A stretch of 37,528 bases of DNA from an uncultured Lachnospiraceae bacterium (GTDB lineage: Bacteria > Bacillota > Clostridia > Lachnospirales > Lachnospiraceae): NCBI GenBank assembly GCA_900316665.1, contig ONDV01000026.1, positions 1 through 37,528 on the forward strand. The letters are read 5' to 3'. Shown one piece after another: positions 1-6,916 of this stretch; position 1 is the stretch's first letter, and each line of letters starts with the position of its first letter. Under the pieces are notes generated by a model that searched no databases, was not told the DNA's origin, and saw only the letters and a program-made list of their open reading frames with translations. The position numbers were made by a program, and so were the translations under genes.

Positions 1-107
1 TTTCCGAGCCGCAGCTAGCGTGCTCGCTCACGACGAAAAACACAATGTTCGCCACCATCTGTGCATCTCATGGCTTCCATGAATCCTTGCAACGAAGATG
101 ATCCATG
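1..107 (-). repeat. Fold-back interspersed repeat, copy A (partial)
   Basis: One arm of a repeat that recurs at 6651-6893, 16758-16980 and 37400-37528. It runs from the central CCGAGCCGCAGCTAGCG to the outer end ATCCTTGCAACGAAG followed by GATGATCCATG. Read in reverse complement, it matches copy D at the other window end over roughly 100 bases with about one mismatch (AACGAAG here, AACTAAG in D). The other arm would lie outside the window. The orientation given takes copies C and D as plus. Short reading frames here are by-products of the repeat and are not called as genes. Confidence 0.85.
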
Positions 108-123
108 TCAATTGATGCAAGCA

Positions 124-145
124 CATTTGACTCAATATTCAAATG
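124..145. promoter_or_regulatory. Inverted repeat CATTTGA-N8-TCAAATG
   Basis: A perfect 7-base inverted repeat with an 8-base spacer lies between fold-back copy A and the promoter of the gene at 267. Such dyads can be repressor operators, and TTTGA/TCAAA half-sites recall FabT/MarR-type sites. No regulator is encoded nearby and no lipid gene is adjacent, so the role is a guess. Confidence 0.25.
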
Positions 146-218
146 ATTTACGCGTCAGTACCGATTTTTGTCAGTCTGATAAAATTTTTTTTAAAAAACG
201 AGTTTTTCTAAGAAAATA

Positions 219-227
219 TGGTATAAT
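219..227 (+). promoter_or_regulatory. Extended -10 promoter of the gene at 267
   Basis: TGGTATAAT is a TGn-extended consensus -10 element (TATAAT at 222-227). The region where a -35 would lie (about 199-204) is a poor match, which is common for extended -10 promoters. The surrounding sequence is very AT rich. The gene start at 267 lies about 30 bases downstream of the expected transcription start. Confidence 0.6.
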
Positions 228-266
228 ATATTCAGCAATAGACATATTTTTTGTGAGGTGATTATT

Positions 267-1073
267 ATGTCAGTAGGTATTTACAGTGGCTGGTCATCAA
301 CTTCGATATCATCGCTGTTCGGAGGCGGCAGCAGTTCCGGTCTTACTTCTCTTTTAGGAGAATACAACAGCATAAGATCCGGCGCTTATTACAAGGCTGC
401 CAGACAATACTTCAACAATCTCAATACTGATACCGCTACAAGCGTTAAGACCACTGCCAGGGATCGCCAGAAGGCATATAATGATCCGACCAAATGGCCT
501 GTATCCAAGGAAAAGTCTGAAGGCAAAGTAGTAGACAAGTCAAAGGATACGGCATCGGTTCTTCTGTCCGATACCAAGGCTTTGTCCTCATCTGTCGATA
601 AGCTCACATCGGATACGGATTCTGTATTTGAGAAGAAGTCTTCCGTATCAAAGGACGGTCTTACAGAGAATTATGACAGTCAGAGGATCTATAACGCTCT
701 GTCGTCATTCGCTGCGAATTACAATAAGGTTCTTGACGACGCTGAGAAAAATACGAACACAGGCCTTTCAACGGCTGTATCCTCTATGAAAGGCTATACT
801 ACAGCAGCAAAGACCGCGCTTTCACAGTTCGGAGTGACAGTATCAGACAAGGGCCGTCTTTCAGTTGATAAGGACAAGGTTCTCTCATCCGATCTGTCAA
901 AGGCTGAATCGCTTTTCAAGAAAGATTATTCATATGGCGATTCGATTGCCAGACTGGCAAAGAGAGCGTATTCATCAGCACAGTCAGGATATAGCGGAGC
1001 ATCGGGCAGTTATAATGCTGCCGGTTCTTACAGCGCATTTACCAATTCCAACTGGTTGAACACATTGATTTAA
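267..1073 (+). CDS. Unrecognised Ser-rich protein with FliD-like C-terminal segment
   Basis: A 268-residue protein that I cannot assign to a named family. The ATG at 267 is preferred over the in-frame GTG at 258, because GTGAGG at 253-258 sits 8 bases upstream as the ribosome binding site. The N-terminus (about residues 1-35) is rich in Ser and Gly and has no signal peptide. The middle is Lys/Ser/Asp rich and probably helical. Residues around 188-209 read FGVTVSDKGRLSVDKDKV, which resembles the 'G(I/V)...DG.LS(V/L)D..KL' segment near the C-terminus of flagellar cap protein FliD. The last 40 residues are Ser/Tyr/Gly repeats. A secreted or surface-associated protein is possible but unproven. 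It has its own promoter and stands alone ahead of the riboswitch. Confidence 0.75.
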   Translation: MSVGIYSGWSSTSISSLFGGGSSSGLTSLLGEYNSIRSGAYYKAARQYFNNLNTDTATSVKTTARDRQKAYNDPTKWPVSKEKSEGKVVDKSKDTASVLLSDTKALSSSVDKLTSDTDSVFEKKSSVSKDGLTENYDSQRIYNALSSFAANYNKVLDDAEKNTNTGLSTAVSSMKGYTTAAKTALSQFGVTVSDKGRLSVDKDKVLSSDLSKAESLFKKDYSYGDSIARLAKRAYSSAQSGYSGASGSYNAAGSYSAFTNSNWLNTLI

Positions 1074-1150
1074 TAACATGAAGATCATAGTATCAATGTA
1101 TGCGAGTTTGTAACTCGTGGCATGAATATCATTAGTTTTTACGTCTTCTG

Positions 1151-1212
1151 TAACTGGCGGATAGTGGCATGACCACAGGGAGCAGGAGATAATGGAGTCG
1201 ACCGCCTGGGCA
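1151..1212 (+). promoter_or_regulatory. ZTP (pfl) riboswitch aptamer
   Basis: The stretch reads ACTGGCGGA, a GTGG(1164-1167)/CCAC(1173-1176) hairpin, a purine-rich linker, then the hallmark GACCGCCTGGGCA. GGCGG (1156-1160) pairs with CCGCC (1202-1206) to form the outer stem. This is the layout of the pfl motif, the ZTP/ZMP-sensing riboswitch, which is known to control purine and one-carbon genes in Firmicutes. ZMP (AICAR) is the substrate of the formyltransferase encoded downstream at 1985, so ligand and regulated pathway match. The CCGCCTGGGC strand is shared with the terminator at 1203-1245, which implies an ON switch. A candidate promoter is TTGATT (1065-1070), a 17-base spacer and TAGTAT (1088-1093), but it is weak. 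Confidence 0.92.
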
Positions 1213-1245
1213 GAATATTTTTATCTGTCCGGGCGTATTTTTTTA
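1203..1245 (+). terminator. Riboswitch-controlled intrinsic terminator
   Basis: CGCCTGGGCAGA (1203-1214) pairs along all 12 positions (two G-U) with TCTGTCCGGGCG (1224-1235). The loop is AT rich, and TATTTTTTTATC follows. Its left strand is the conserved CCGCCTGGGC of the ZTP aptamer. Ligand-bound aptamer and terminator are therefore mutually exclusive. Confidence 0.9.
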
Positions 1246-1262
1246 TCAAAAAGGAGGCATGA

Positions 1263-1970
1263 ATGAGAGATCTTTATGAGGAACTTAAGAGCACTACCTA
1301 TCCCGGAAGAGGAATCGTTTTGGGAAGGTCAGCTGACGGACGTTCGGCGGTAGCGGCTTATTTTATCATGGGAAGATCTGTAAATTCCAGGAACAGGGTA
1401 TTTATAGAGGATGGAACCGGCATCAGGACGGAGGCGTTTGACCCTTTCAAGATGACAGATCCGAGCCTTATAATTTATTCGCCTGTAAGGACTTATGGAT
1501 TTTATACCATAGTCACGAATGGAGACCAGACCGATACCATCTATGACGGTCTCTCGACAGGTCACACCTTTGAGGAATCCTTAAGGACCAGATGCTTTGA
1601 GCCTGACGCTCCTAATTATACTCCAAGAATTTCAGGTCTCATGCATGTCCTGACCGGAAATTATGACTATTCTCTTTCCATACTTAAATCTGATAACGGC
1701 GACCCGGACAGATGTCTCCGCTTCACATATTCTTATGAGAACCCGGCCAAAGGAAGCGGTCATTTCATTCATACTTATATGGGAGACGGCAATCCGCTTC
1801 CTTCGTATACAGGAGATCCTACGGCTGTGACTATCGACGGGGATATAGATGAATTCACGGATAAGGTATGGGAGTCACTGGATCCGGACAACAAGGTATC
1901 TCTCTTTACCAGATATATTGATATTACGACCGGACATTACGAGTCCCGCATTGTAAACAAGAATAAATGA
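1263..1970 (+). CDS. purO: IMP cyclohydrolase (PurO-like)
   Basis: A 235-residue cytosolic enzyme predicted to close the ring of FAICAR to give IMP, the last step of purine synthesis. The N-terminus (YPGRGIVLGRSADGRS... GRSVNSRNRVF) matches the archaeal-type IMP cyclohydrolase family (PurO fold), not the N-terminal domain of classical bifunctional PurH. AGGAGG at 1252-1257 supports the ATG at 1263; another ATG at 1259 is out of frame. It follows the ZTP riboswitch directly. Its stop codon lies just before the AICAR formyltransferase gene, so the two functions fused in most bacterial PurH proteins are here separate, co-transcribed proteins. The family call rests on these motifs and on the context. 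Confidence 0.85.
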   Translation: MRDLYEELKSTTYPGRGIVLGRSADGRSAVAAYFIMGRSVNSRNRVFIEDGTGIRTEAFDPFKMTDPSLIIYSPVRTYGFYTIVTNGDQTDTIYDGLSTGHTFEESLRTRCFEPDAPNYTPRISGLMHVLTGNYDYSLSILKSDNGDPDRCLRFTYSYENPAKGSGHFIHTYMGDGNPLPSYTGDPTAVTIDGDIDEFTDKVWESLDPDNKVSLFTRYIDITTGHYESRIVNKNK

Positions 1971-1984
1971 CAGAAAGGGAAAAT

Positions 1985-3166
1985 ATGAACGAATTTCAAC
2001 TTAAATACGGCTGCAATCCTAATCAGAAACCTGCCAGGATCTTCATGGAAGACGGCTCCGACCTGCCTGTAAAGATTTTAAACGGCAGACCCGGATATAT
2101 TAATTTCCTTGACGCATTGAACGGCTGGCAGCTGGTGTCAGAGATGAAAAAAGCCACAGGCATTCCGGCAGCTGCTTCCTTTAAGCACGTCTCACCCGCC
2201 GGAGCGGCAGTAGGTCTTCCTCTCAGCGAGACGGAGAGAAAGATATACTGGGTCGATGACATGGACATTGAATTCACACCGCTTGCAAATGCTTATGCCA
2301 GAGCACGAGGTGCAGACAGGATGTCTTCCTTCGGAGATTTTATATCTCTTTCCGACCCCTGCGATAAGGCGACTGCTCTTATAATAAAAAGAGAAGTGTC
2401 GGATGGAGTCATCGCTCCGGGCTTCGATGATGAAGCGCTCCGAATTTTAAAAGCCAAGAAGAAGGGCAATTACAATATTATTCAGATAGACGAATCATAT
2501 CAACCGGCACCTGTTGAGAAAAAGCAGGTTTTCGGCATCACATTTGAGCAGGGTAGAAACGAGCTTGTGATCGGAGATGATTTCTTCTCAAATATAGTTA
2601 CAGAGAATAAGGATCTCCCTGACAGCGCAAAAAGAGATCTGGCGATTTCTATGATCGCGCTCAAATATACCCAGTCCAATTCCGTCTGCTATGTGAAGAA
2701 CGGACAGTGCATAGGAATCGGAGCCGGACAGCAATCCAGGATCCACTGTACGAGACTGGCAGGAGATAAAGCCGACAAGTGGTTCCTTCGTCAGGCTCCA
2801 TGCGTCCTTGATCTTCCCTTCAGAGATGATGTACATAGAGCAGACAGGGATAATGCCATCGATCTCTATACCGGTGATGACTGCATGGATGTGCTGAGAG
2901 ATGGCGCATGGCAGAGACTCTTTACGAGACAGCCGGATGAATTTACCCGTGAGGACAGGAAAAACTGGATCAAAAAGAATACTGATGTCTGCCTTGGATC
3001 GGATGCTTTCTTCCCCTTCGGAGACAATATTGAAAGAGCAAAGAGGAGCGGAGTGAAATATGTGGCAGAGCCCGGCGGCTCCATAAGAGATGACAATGTC
3101 ATAGAGACTTGCAATAAATACGGAATGGTTATGGCATTTACAGGAATCAGACTTTTCCATCATTAA
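1985..3166 (+). CDS. purH: AICAR formyltransferase, stand-alone
   Basis: A 393-residue enzyme transferring a formyl group from 10-formyl-tetrahydrofolate to AICAR (ZMP). SFKHVSPAGAA near residue 60 carries the Lys-His pair used for catalysis in the PurH transformylase domain. Other family segments are ARARGADRMSSFGDF, TQSNSVCYVKNGQ.IGIGAGQQSR, SDAFFPFGDNIE and EPGGSIRDD. The cyclohydrolase domain of classical PurH is missing and is supplied by the upstream gene. The start at 1985 is chosen because AGAAAGGGA precedes it closely; an in-frame ATG at 1967 overlaps the upstream stop but has a poorer site. Its substrate is the ligand sensed by the upstream riboswitch, giving substrate induction. 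It ends in a convergent junction with tmcAL, where no clear terminator is visible. Confidence 0.93.
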   Translation: MNEFQLKYGCNPNQKPARIFMEDGSDLPVKILNGRPGYINFLDALNGWQLVSEMKKATGIPAAASFKHVSPAGAAVGLPLSETERKIYWVDDMDIEFTPLANAYARARGADRMSSFGDFISLSDPCDKATALIIKREVSDGVIAPGFDDEALRILKAKKKGNYNIIQIDESYQPAPVEKKQVFGITFEQGRNELVIGDDFFSNIVTENKDLPDSAKRDLAISMIALKYTQSNSVCYVKNGQCIGIGAGQQSRIHCTRLAGDKADKWFLRQAPCVLDLPFRDDVHRADRDNAIDLYTGDDCMDVLRDGAWQRLFTRQPDEFTREDRKNWIKKNTDVCLGSDAFFPFGDNIERAKRSGVKYVAEPGGSIRDDNVIETCNKYGMVMAFTGIRLFHH

Positions 3167-3236
3167 TGATTTCAAATTACAACTTCTTGTATCACGATTT
3201 GTTTTTCTGCCGCCGGGCTTCATCAGGTTTTTGCTT

Positions 3237-4466
3237 TCAGCTGATGGCATGAAAGAACCTCCGGCTTTCCGGAGTGAGAATTGATTTTGATTTTGTCTGC
3301 CGGGTCATGCGGACGAAGTCAGAAATAATAAGAGACTGATCAAGGATCAGGCGGGATCTTTCGTTCAGACGGTCTCTGTCCCTCATAGGATTTATGACGG
3401 GGCAGGGACTGTTTTTTTCTTTAAGAAGACTCATGCCCTTTTTGTTTGCGGACAGGACTCTTATATAGGGGATCTCATCGCCTGGCCTGAAGCTGTATAA
3501 ATCTTCACAGCAGATTTTTTGGAGAAGGATGGAATAGAGACCTCTCATTATCTGAGTCCTGGAGAAATTTTTTGTCTTTACCAGATCCGCAAAGGATTCA
3601 ATACCTGTATAGGCATCTTTTTTTGAAATGATCCTGTTATAAAGATCCTTTGGCATTCTGTCAGGTTTAGATGCTTTTGTCAGGGCTTCCGCCATAGGAT
3701 GATCCATATCATTATTAAAGAGCAATAGTTTTTTTTCGGCAGCATACTTTATGGCATCTTGAGCTGCCGGCGGGAGACAGGAGAAAATTTTTCCGGAAAG
3801 TGCGGTATCTCTTGTTTCCGCGGCAAGAAGGGATGCGCGGATTGAGGAAGCTGATGTATATAGACCATCAGAAAGCTGAGTGCTGTTATGTTCGGCAGAG
3901 CCTTCTCTTTTCATTATGAAGGGCTTCATTTTAATTCCCATCCTGTTTATGGCTGACATATATTCTATACCGAGAATATTATTGGGGCCTTTTAAAAATT
4001 TTCCGGCAGTTTCAGGTGATGCTCCGCCGTTTATAAGAAGAGACTTAAGAAACTCAGCCCGGCGGCCGGCGTAGGGCAGGCTTTTGTCTTCGCTTATAGT
4101 GGCGCCGGTATTATTTTCTGAAAGAGATGCCTGTCGGAAGAGATTTAAGTCATCCGACTCGGCGCCGAAGAGAAGATTTTCACATCCAATGGCGTCTAAA
4201 AGCGCCACTCCGCCCTCGGAAAAGCCTTGGGCGCTGGAGATGACATTTCCCGGAAAGAGTTCTATCACAAGGTCTGCCCCATATTTTACAGCCAGGCCCG
4301 CGCGGGTAAATTTATCGAGTATTGCAGGCTCCCCGCGCTGGACAAAATCCCCGGACATGGCGACGATGACAGCATCAGCAGAAAGCACATTACGGGCATA
4401 ATCAAGAAGGGCAAGATGCCCGTTATGGAGGGGATTAAATTCAGCTATTATTCCTACACTATACAT
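3237..4466 (-). CDS. tmcAL: tRNA(Met) cytidine acetate ligase
   Basis: A 409-residue protein starting MYSVGIIAEFNPLHNGH, the nucleotidyltransferase-type ATP-binding HxGH region of the YlbM/TmcAL family. In Bacillus subtilis TmcAL activates acetate with ATP and acetylates C34 of elongator tRNA-Met (N4-acetylcytidine). Further family segments are VAMSGDFVQRGEPAI, DLVIELF and a GPNNILGIEY segment near residue 165. The start at 4466 is chosen over an in-frame start seven codons upstream, because GAGAGG precedes it at normal spacing on the minus strand. It is divergent from ackA; the start codons are only about 70 bases apart and the ackA promoter overlaps its translation start. Both genes act on acetate. 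A GC hairpin near its 3' end (around 3250-3265) lies inside the coding region. Confidence 0.92.
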   Translation of the reverse strand: MYSVGIIAEFNPLHNGHLALLDYARNVLSADAVIVAMSGDFVQRGEPAILDKFTRAGLAVKYGADLVIELFPGNVISSAQGFSEGGVALLDAIGCENLLFGAESDDLNLFRQASLSENNTGATISEDKSLPYAGRRAEFLKSLLINGGASPETAGKFLKGPNNILGIEYMSAINRMGIKMKPFIMKREGSAEHNSTQLSDGLYTSASSIRASLLAAETRDTALSGKIFSCLPPAAQDAIKYAAEKKLLLFNNDMDHPMAEALTKASKPDRMPKDLYNRIISKKDAYTGIESFADLVKTKNFSRTQIMRGLYSILLQKICCEDLYSFRPGDEIPYIRVLSANKKGMSLLKEKNSPCPVINPMRDRDRLNERSRLILDQSLIISDFVRMTRQTKSKSILTPESRRFFHAIS

Positions 4467-4467
4467 A

Positions 4468-4496
4468 TTGCTACCTCTCAATCGCATTGCTATAAT
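4468..4496 (+). promoter_or_regulatory. Promoter of ackA
   Basis: TTGCTA (4468-4473), a 17-base spacer and a consensus TATAAT (4491-4496) point toward ackA. The -35 region abuts the tmcAL start codon on the other strand. Polymerase binding here could interfere with tmcAL expression. Confidence 0.65.
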
Positions 4497-4536
4497 AACA
4501 TAGTTGGAATAATCTTAGAGAAAGGATTCGAGCAAA

Positions 4537-5745
4537 ATGAAAATTCTGGTTATAAACTGCGGAAGCTCATCGATGAAGTTTCAGGTGATCGACTCAGATA
4601 CCGAGGAAATGCTCTGCAAAGGTGTATGCGAGCGTATCGGCGGCGCGGGCAGGATGGAATATTATCCTCACGGCGAGCATCTTATCATGGATGAGGATAT
4701 GCCTACTCATGTGGAAGCTTTCGAAGTAGTGGTAAAGACGATTACGGATAAGAAGATCGGTGTAATAAAAGATCTTTCGGAGATCGGCGCAGTAGGACAC
4801 CGTGTCGTCCACGGCGGTGAGGAATTCAGCGAGGCTACTCTTATTACCGATGATGTGATCGCTGCGGTTGAGAAGTGCAATGATCTTGCTCCCCTTCATA
4901 ATCCCGCGAATATCATAGGAATCAGATCATGCCAGAAGGCTCTTCCGGGAGTTCCCATGGTCGGAGTATTTGATACGGCCTTCCATCAGACTATGCCGGA
5001 GAAGGCATATCTCTATGGCATTCCATATAAATATTACAGAGATTACAAGGTCAGAAGATACGGCTTCCACGGCACTTCACACAGTTTCGTGTCAGAGCGC
5101 GCCGCAGAGCTCATTGGAAAACCTTACGACCAGTCCAGAATAATCGTATGTCATCTTGGAAACGGCGCTTCCATCTGCGCTGTCAAGAACGGAAAATCAA
5201 TAGACACATCGATGGGACTCTCACCGCTCGAAGGTCTCATCATGGGTACGAGGTCCGGAGACATCGATCCTTCTGCAGTGCAGTATATAGCTCATAAGGA
5301 AAATACAGATATTGACGGAGTGATAGACATTCTTAATAAGAAATCCGGTGTGCTCGGTCTCTCCGAGATCTCCAATGATTTCCGTGATATCACTGACAGA
5401 ATGGAAGCCGGAGACAAGCACGCAAAGACAGTCCTTGAGACTTATTCATACAGGATAGCAAAATACATCGGAGCCTATATAGCTGCCATGCATGGAGTGG
5501 ATTGCATAGCCTTTACAGCCGGCGTAGGTGAAAACAATCAGTATATCCGCCAGATGGCAATTGATTATTTTGACTATATGGGAATCAAGATGGATCCGGA
5601 AGCAAACAAGGCCATCCGCTGTGAGAAGCTTTTATCAGCTCCTGATTCCACTGTCCCTGTATGGATGATTCCTACAAATGAGGAGCTTTCCATAGCCAGA
5701 CAGACAGTTTCCGTCCTTAAGAAGGCAGGTTTGGTAAAAAACTGA
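4537..5745 (+). CDS. ackA: Acetate kinase
   Basis: A 402-residue cytosolic kinase interconverting acetyl phosphate + ADP and acetate + ATP, the ATP-yielding end of acetate fermentation. MKILVINCGSSSMKFQVID is the family N-terminal signature. Also visible are GHRVVHGGE, FDTAFHQTMP, RRYGFHGTSH, HLGNGASICAV, DTSMGLSPLEGLIMGTRSGDIDP and FTAGVGEN, covering the nucleotide- and acetate-binding sites. Length is typical. AAAGGA lies upstream at somewhat long spacing. A phosphotransacetylase gene is not next to it. A new strong promoter begins directly after its stop codon, so DUF177-rpmF can be expressed independently. Confidence 0.97.
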   Translation: MKILVINCGSSSMKFQVIDSDTEEMLCKGVCERIGGAGRMEYYPHGEHLIMDEDMPTHVEAFEVVVKTITDKKIGVIKDLSEIGAVGHRVVHGGEEFSEATLITDDVIAAVEKCNDLAPLHNPANIIGIRSCQKALPGVPMVGVFDTAFHQTMPEKAYLYGIPYKYYRDYKVRRYGFHGTSHSFVSERAAELIGKPYDQSRIIVCHLGNGASICAVKNGKSIDTSMGLSPLEGLIMGTRSGDIDPSAVQYIAHKENTDIDGVIDILNKKSGVLGLSEISNDFRDITDRMEAGDKHAKTVLETYSYRIAKYIGAYIAAMHGVDCIAFTAGVGENNQYIRQMAIDYFDYMGIKMDPEANKAIRCEKLLSAPDSTVPVWMIPTNEELSIARQTVSVLKKAGLVKN

Positions 5746-5774
5746 TTGACATTAGACAATCAGACGAATATACT
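5746..5774 (+). promoter_or_regulatory. Promoter of DUF177-rpmF
   Basis: Consensus TTGACA (5746-5751) starts immediately after the ackA stop codon. A 17-base spacer follows, then TATACT (5769-5774). This is one of the strongest sigma-A-like promoters in the window, which fits a ribosomal protein operon. Confidence 0.8.
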
Positions 5775-5801
5775 TAAAAAAGTGTGGATTGGAGAGGCCA
5801 T

Positions 5802-6329
5802 ATGCAGATTGATCTTTCAGATGTCATATCAGGAATTGGAGCTGACAGGACTGTCAGTCTTATATATGACAGCGATACCATCGATGCAGAAGGCAGATCC
5901 TTTCCGGTAATCAAGAAGAAGCCGTTTGAACTGCGCCTCAGGAACGTTGACGGCCGTAAGCTTCTTATAAGCGGAGAGACGGAAGTGATCATTATGCATC
6001 CCTGTGACAGATGTCTTCAGGATACAGAGGTCGCGATTCCTGTTTCAATAGAGACAGAGGTTCCGCTTTCTGACGGGAAGCCGGTCTGGGACAGTCCGGA
6101 GGACGAGGCTGCATTCGATGAGGATCATATCCTCGATACGGATGAGCTGATTCGTGAATTTCTGTATCCTCAGTGGCCTTCAAAGGTATTGTGCCGTGAG
6201 GATTGCAAGGGGCTTTGTCCTGTATGCGGACAGAATCTGAACGAACGTGAATGCGGATGTGACCGAACGGTCAAGGATCCCAGGATGGCCAGGTTCCAGG
6301 ATGTCTTCAATCAGATGAAGGAGGTGTGA
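5802..6329 (+). CDS. DUF177 (YceD) protein
   Basis: A 175-residue member of the YceD/DUF177 family, which is almost always encoded just before rpmF. In plants and Escherichia coli the family has been linked to 23S rRNA accumulation; the molecular activity is not settled. Residues near 60-70 read MHPCDRCLQDTEV, the family's Cys-containing core. The C-terminal quarter holds LCREDCKGLCPVCGQNLNER, a probable zinc site. ATG 5802 is chosen over the in-frame GTG at 5784, because GGAGAGG (5791-5797) fits only the ATG. The stop codon overlaps the ribosome-binding region of rpmF, so the two are probably translationally coupled. Confidence 0.9.
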   Translation: MQIDLSDVISGIGADRTVSLIYDSDTIDAEGRSFPVIKKKPFELRLRNVDGRKLLISGETEVIIMHPCDRCLQDTEVAIPVSIETEVPLSDGKPVWDSPEDEAAFDEDHILDTDELIREFLYPQWPSKVLCREDCKGLCPVCGQNLNERECGCDRTVKDPRMARFQDVFNQMKEV

Positions 6330-6331
6330 AT

Positions 6332-6514
6332 ATGTCTATCTGCCCTAAGAACAAATCTTCCAAAGGAAGAAGAGACAGAAGAAGAGCGAACTGGAAGATG
6401 AGCGCTCCGACTCTGGTTAGATGCTCTAAGTGCGGAGCACTTATGATGCCGCACAGAGTATGCAAGAACTGCGGTTCTTACAATAAGCGCGAGATCATAT
6501 CAAGCGAAGACTGA
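6332..6514 (+). CDS. rpmF: Ribosomal protein L32
   Basis: A 60-residue protein of the large ribosomal subunit. MSICPKNKSSKGRRDRRRAN is the L32 N-terminal pattern. VRCSKCGALMMPHRVCKNCG gives two CxxC pairs, so this is the zinc-binding (Cys-plus) form; zinc-free paralogues exist in some Firmicutes. AAGGAGG lies ideally upstream of the ATG at 6332, overlapping the end of the DUF177 gene. A strong terminator follows. Confidence 0.97.
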   Translation: MSICPKNKSSKGRRDRRRANWKMSAPTLVRCSKCGALMMPHRVCKNCGSYNKREIISSED

Positions 6515-6524
6515 TAAAACAGTC

Positions 6525-6560
6525 AAAGCCTTCGGCAGCTGCCGGAGGCTTTTTTGTTTT
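6525..6560 (+). terminator. Terminator after rpmF
   Basis: AGCCTTCGGCAG (6527-6538) pairs with CTGCCGGAGGCT (6539-6550), a near-perfect dyad followed by a run of T. It separates DUF177-rpmF from plsX. Between here and 6650 I see only AT-rich sequence without a convincing promoter. Confidence 0.9.
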
Positions 6561-6650
6561 GATACTACGAATATTAAAGTCTCTTCACAGAATGCGGAAT
6601 TTATTGTATCATTAATAAGATACTGAAACTTTCAACATTAATATTTAGAA

Positions 6651-6893
6651 TCTTCGTTGCAAGGATTCATTCGCTATTTGCCAAGAGATGTCACAGTGGT
6701 GGCTCACAAGTTGTGTTTTTCTGTTTGCTCGCACGCGCTTATTAGCGGCTCTCTGACAAAAGCGCGCAGAAATGCGATTGTCAACCGAGCCGCAGCTAGC
6801 GTGCTCGCTCACAACGAAAAACACAATGTTCGCCACCATCTGTGCACCTCTTGGCAAGCTTCCATGAATCCTTGCAACGAAACGGGAAGTTTT
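6651..6893 (-). repeat. Fold-back interspersed repeat, copy B (complete)
   Basis: An imperfect inverted repeat of about 230 bases with two arms of about 115. The left arm begins CTTCGTTGCAAGGATTCAT. The right arm ends ATGAATCCTTGCAACGAA, and its reverse complement follows the left arm step by step: GCCAAGAG, CACAG, TGGTGGC, TTGTGTTTTT, GCTCG, GCACGC, GCGGCTC, TTGACAA or variants. The arms are diverged from each other. GGGAAGTTTT at 6884-6893 is the reverse of the AAAACTTCCC that borders copies C and D. It fills most of the 402-base gap between rpmF and plsX. No open frame in it is believable as a gene. Confidence 0.88.
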
Positions 6894-6916
6894 AATTTGA
6901 ACAGGAAAGGAATCTC

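Noticed and set aside
61..261. Reading frame of 66 codons starting inside repeat A
   Set aside because: Its first third is repeat sequence and the rest AT-rich leader; similar short frames arise in every repeat copy.
2588..3250. 220-codon minus-strand frame opposite the AICAR formyltransferase gene
   Set aside because: No family features, and it fully overlaps a clear gene.
3250..3266. GC hairpin CTCCGG/CCGGAG as tmcAL terminator
   Set aside because: It lies inside the coding region and lacks a proper T-run in the minus direction.
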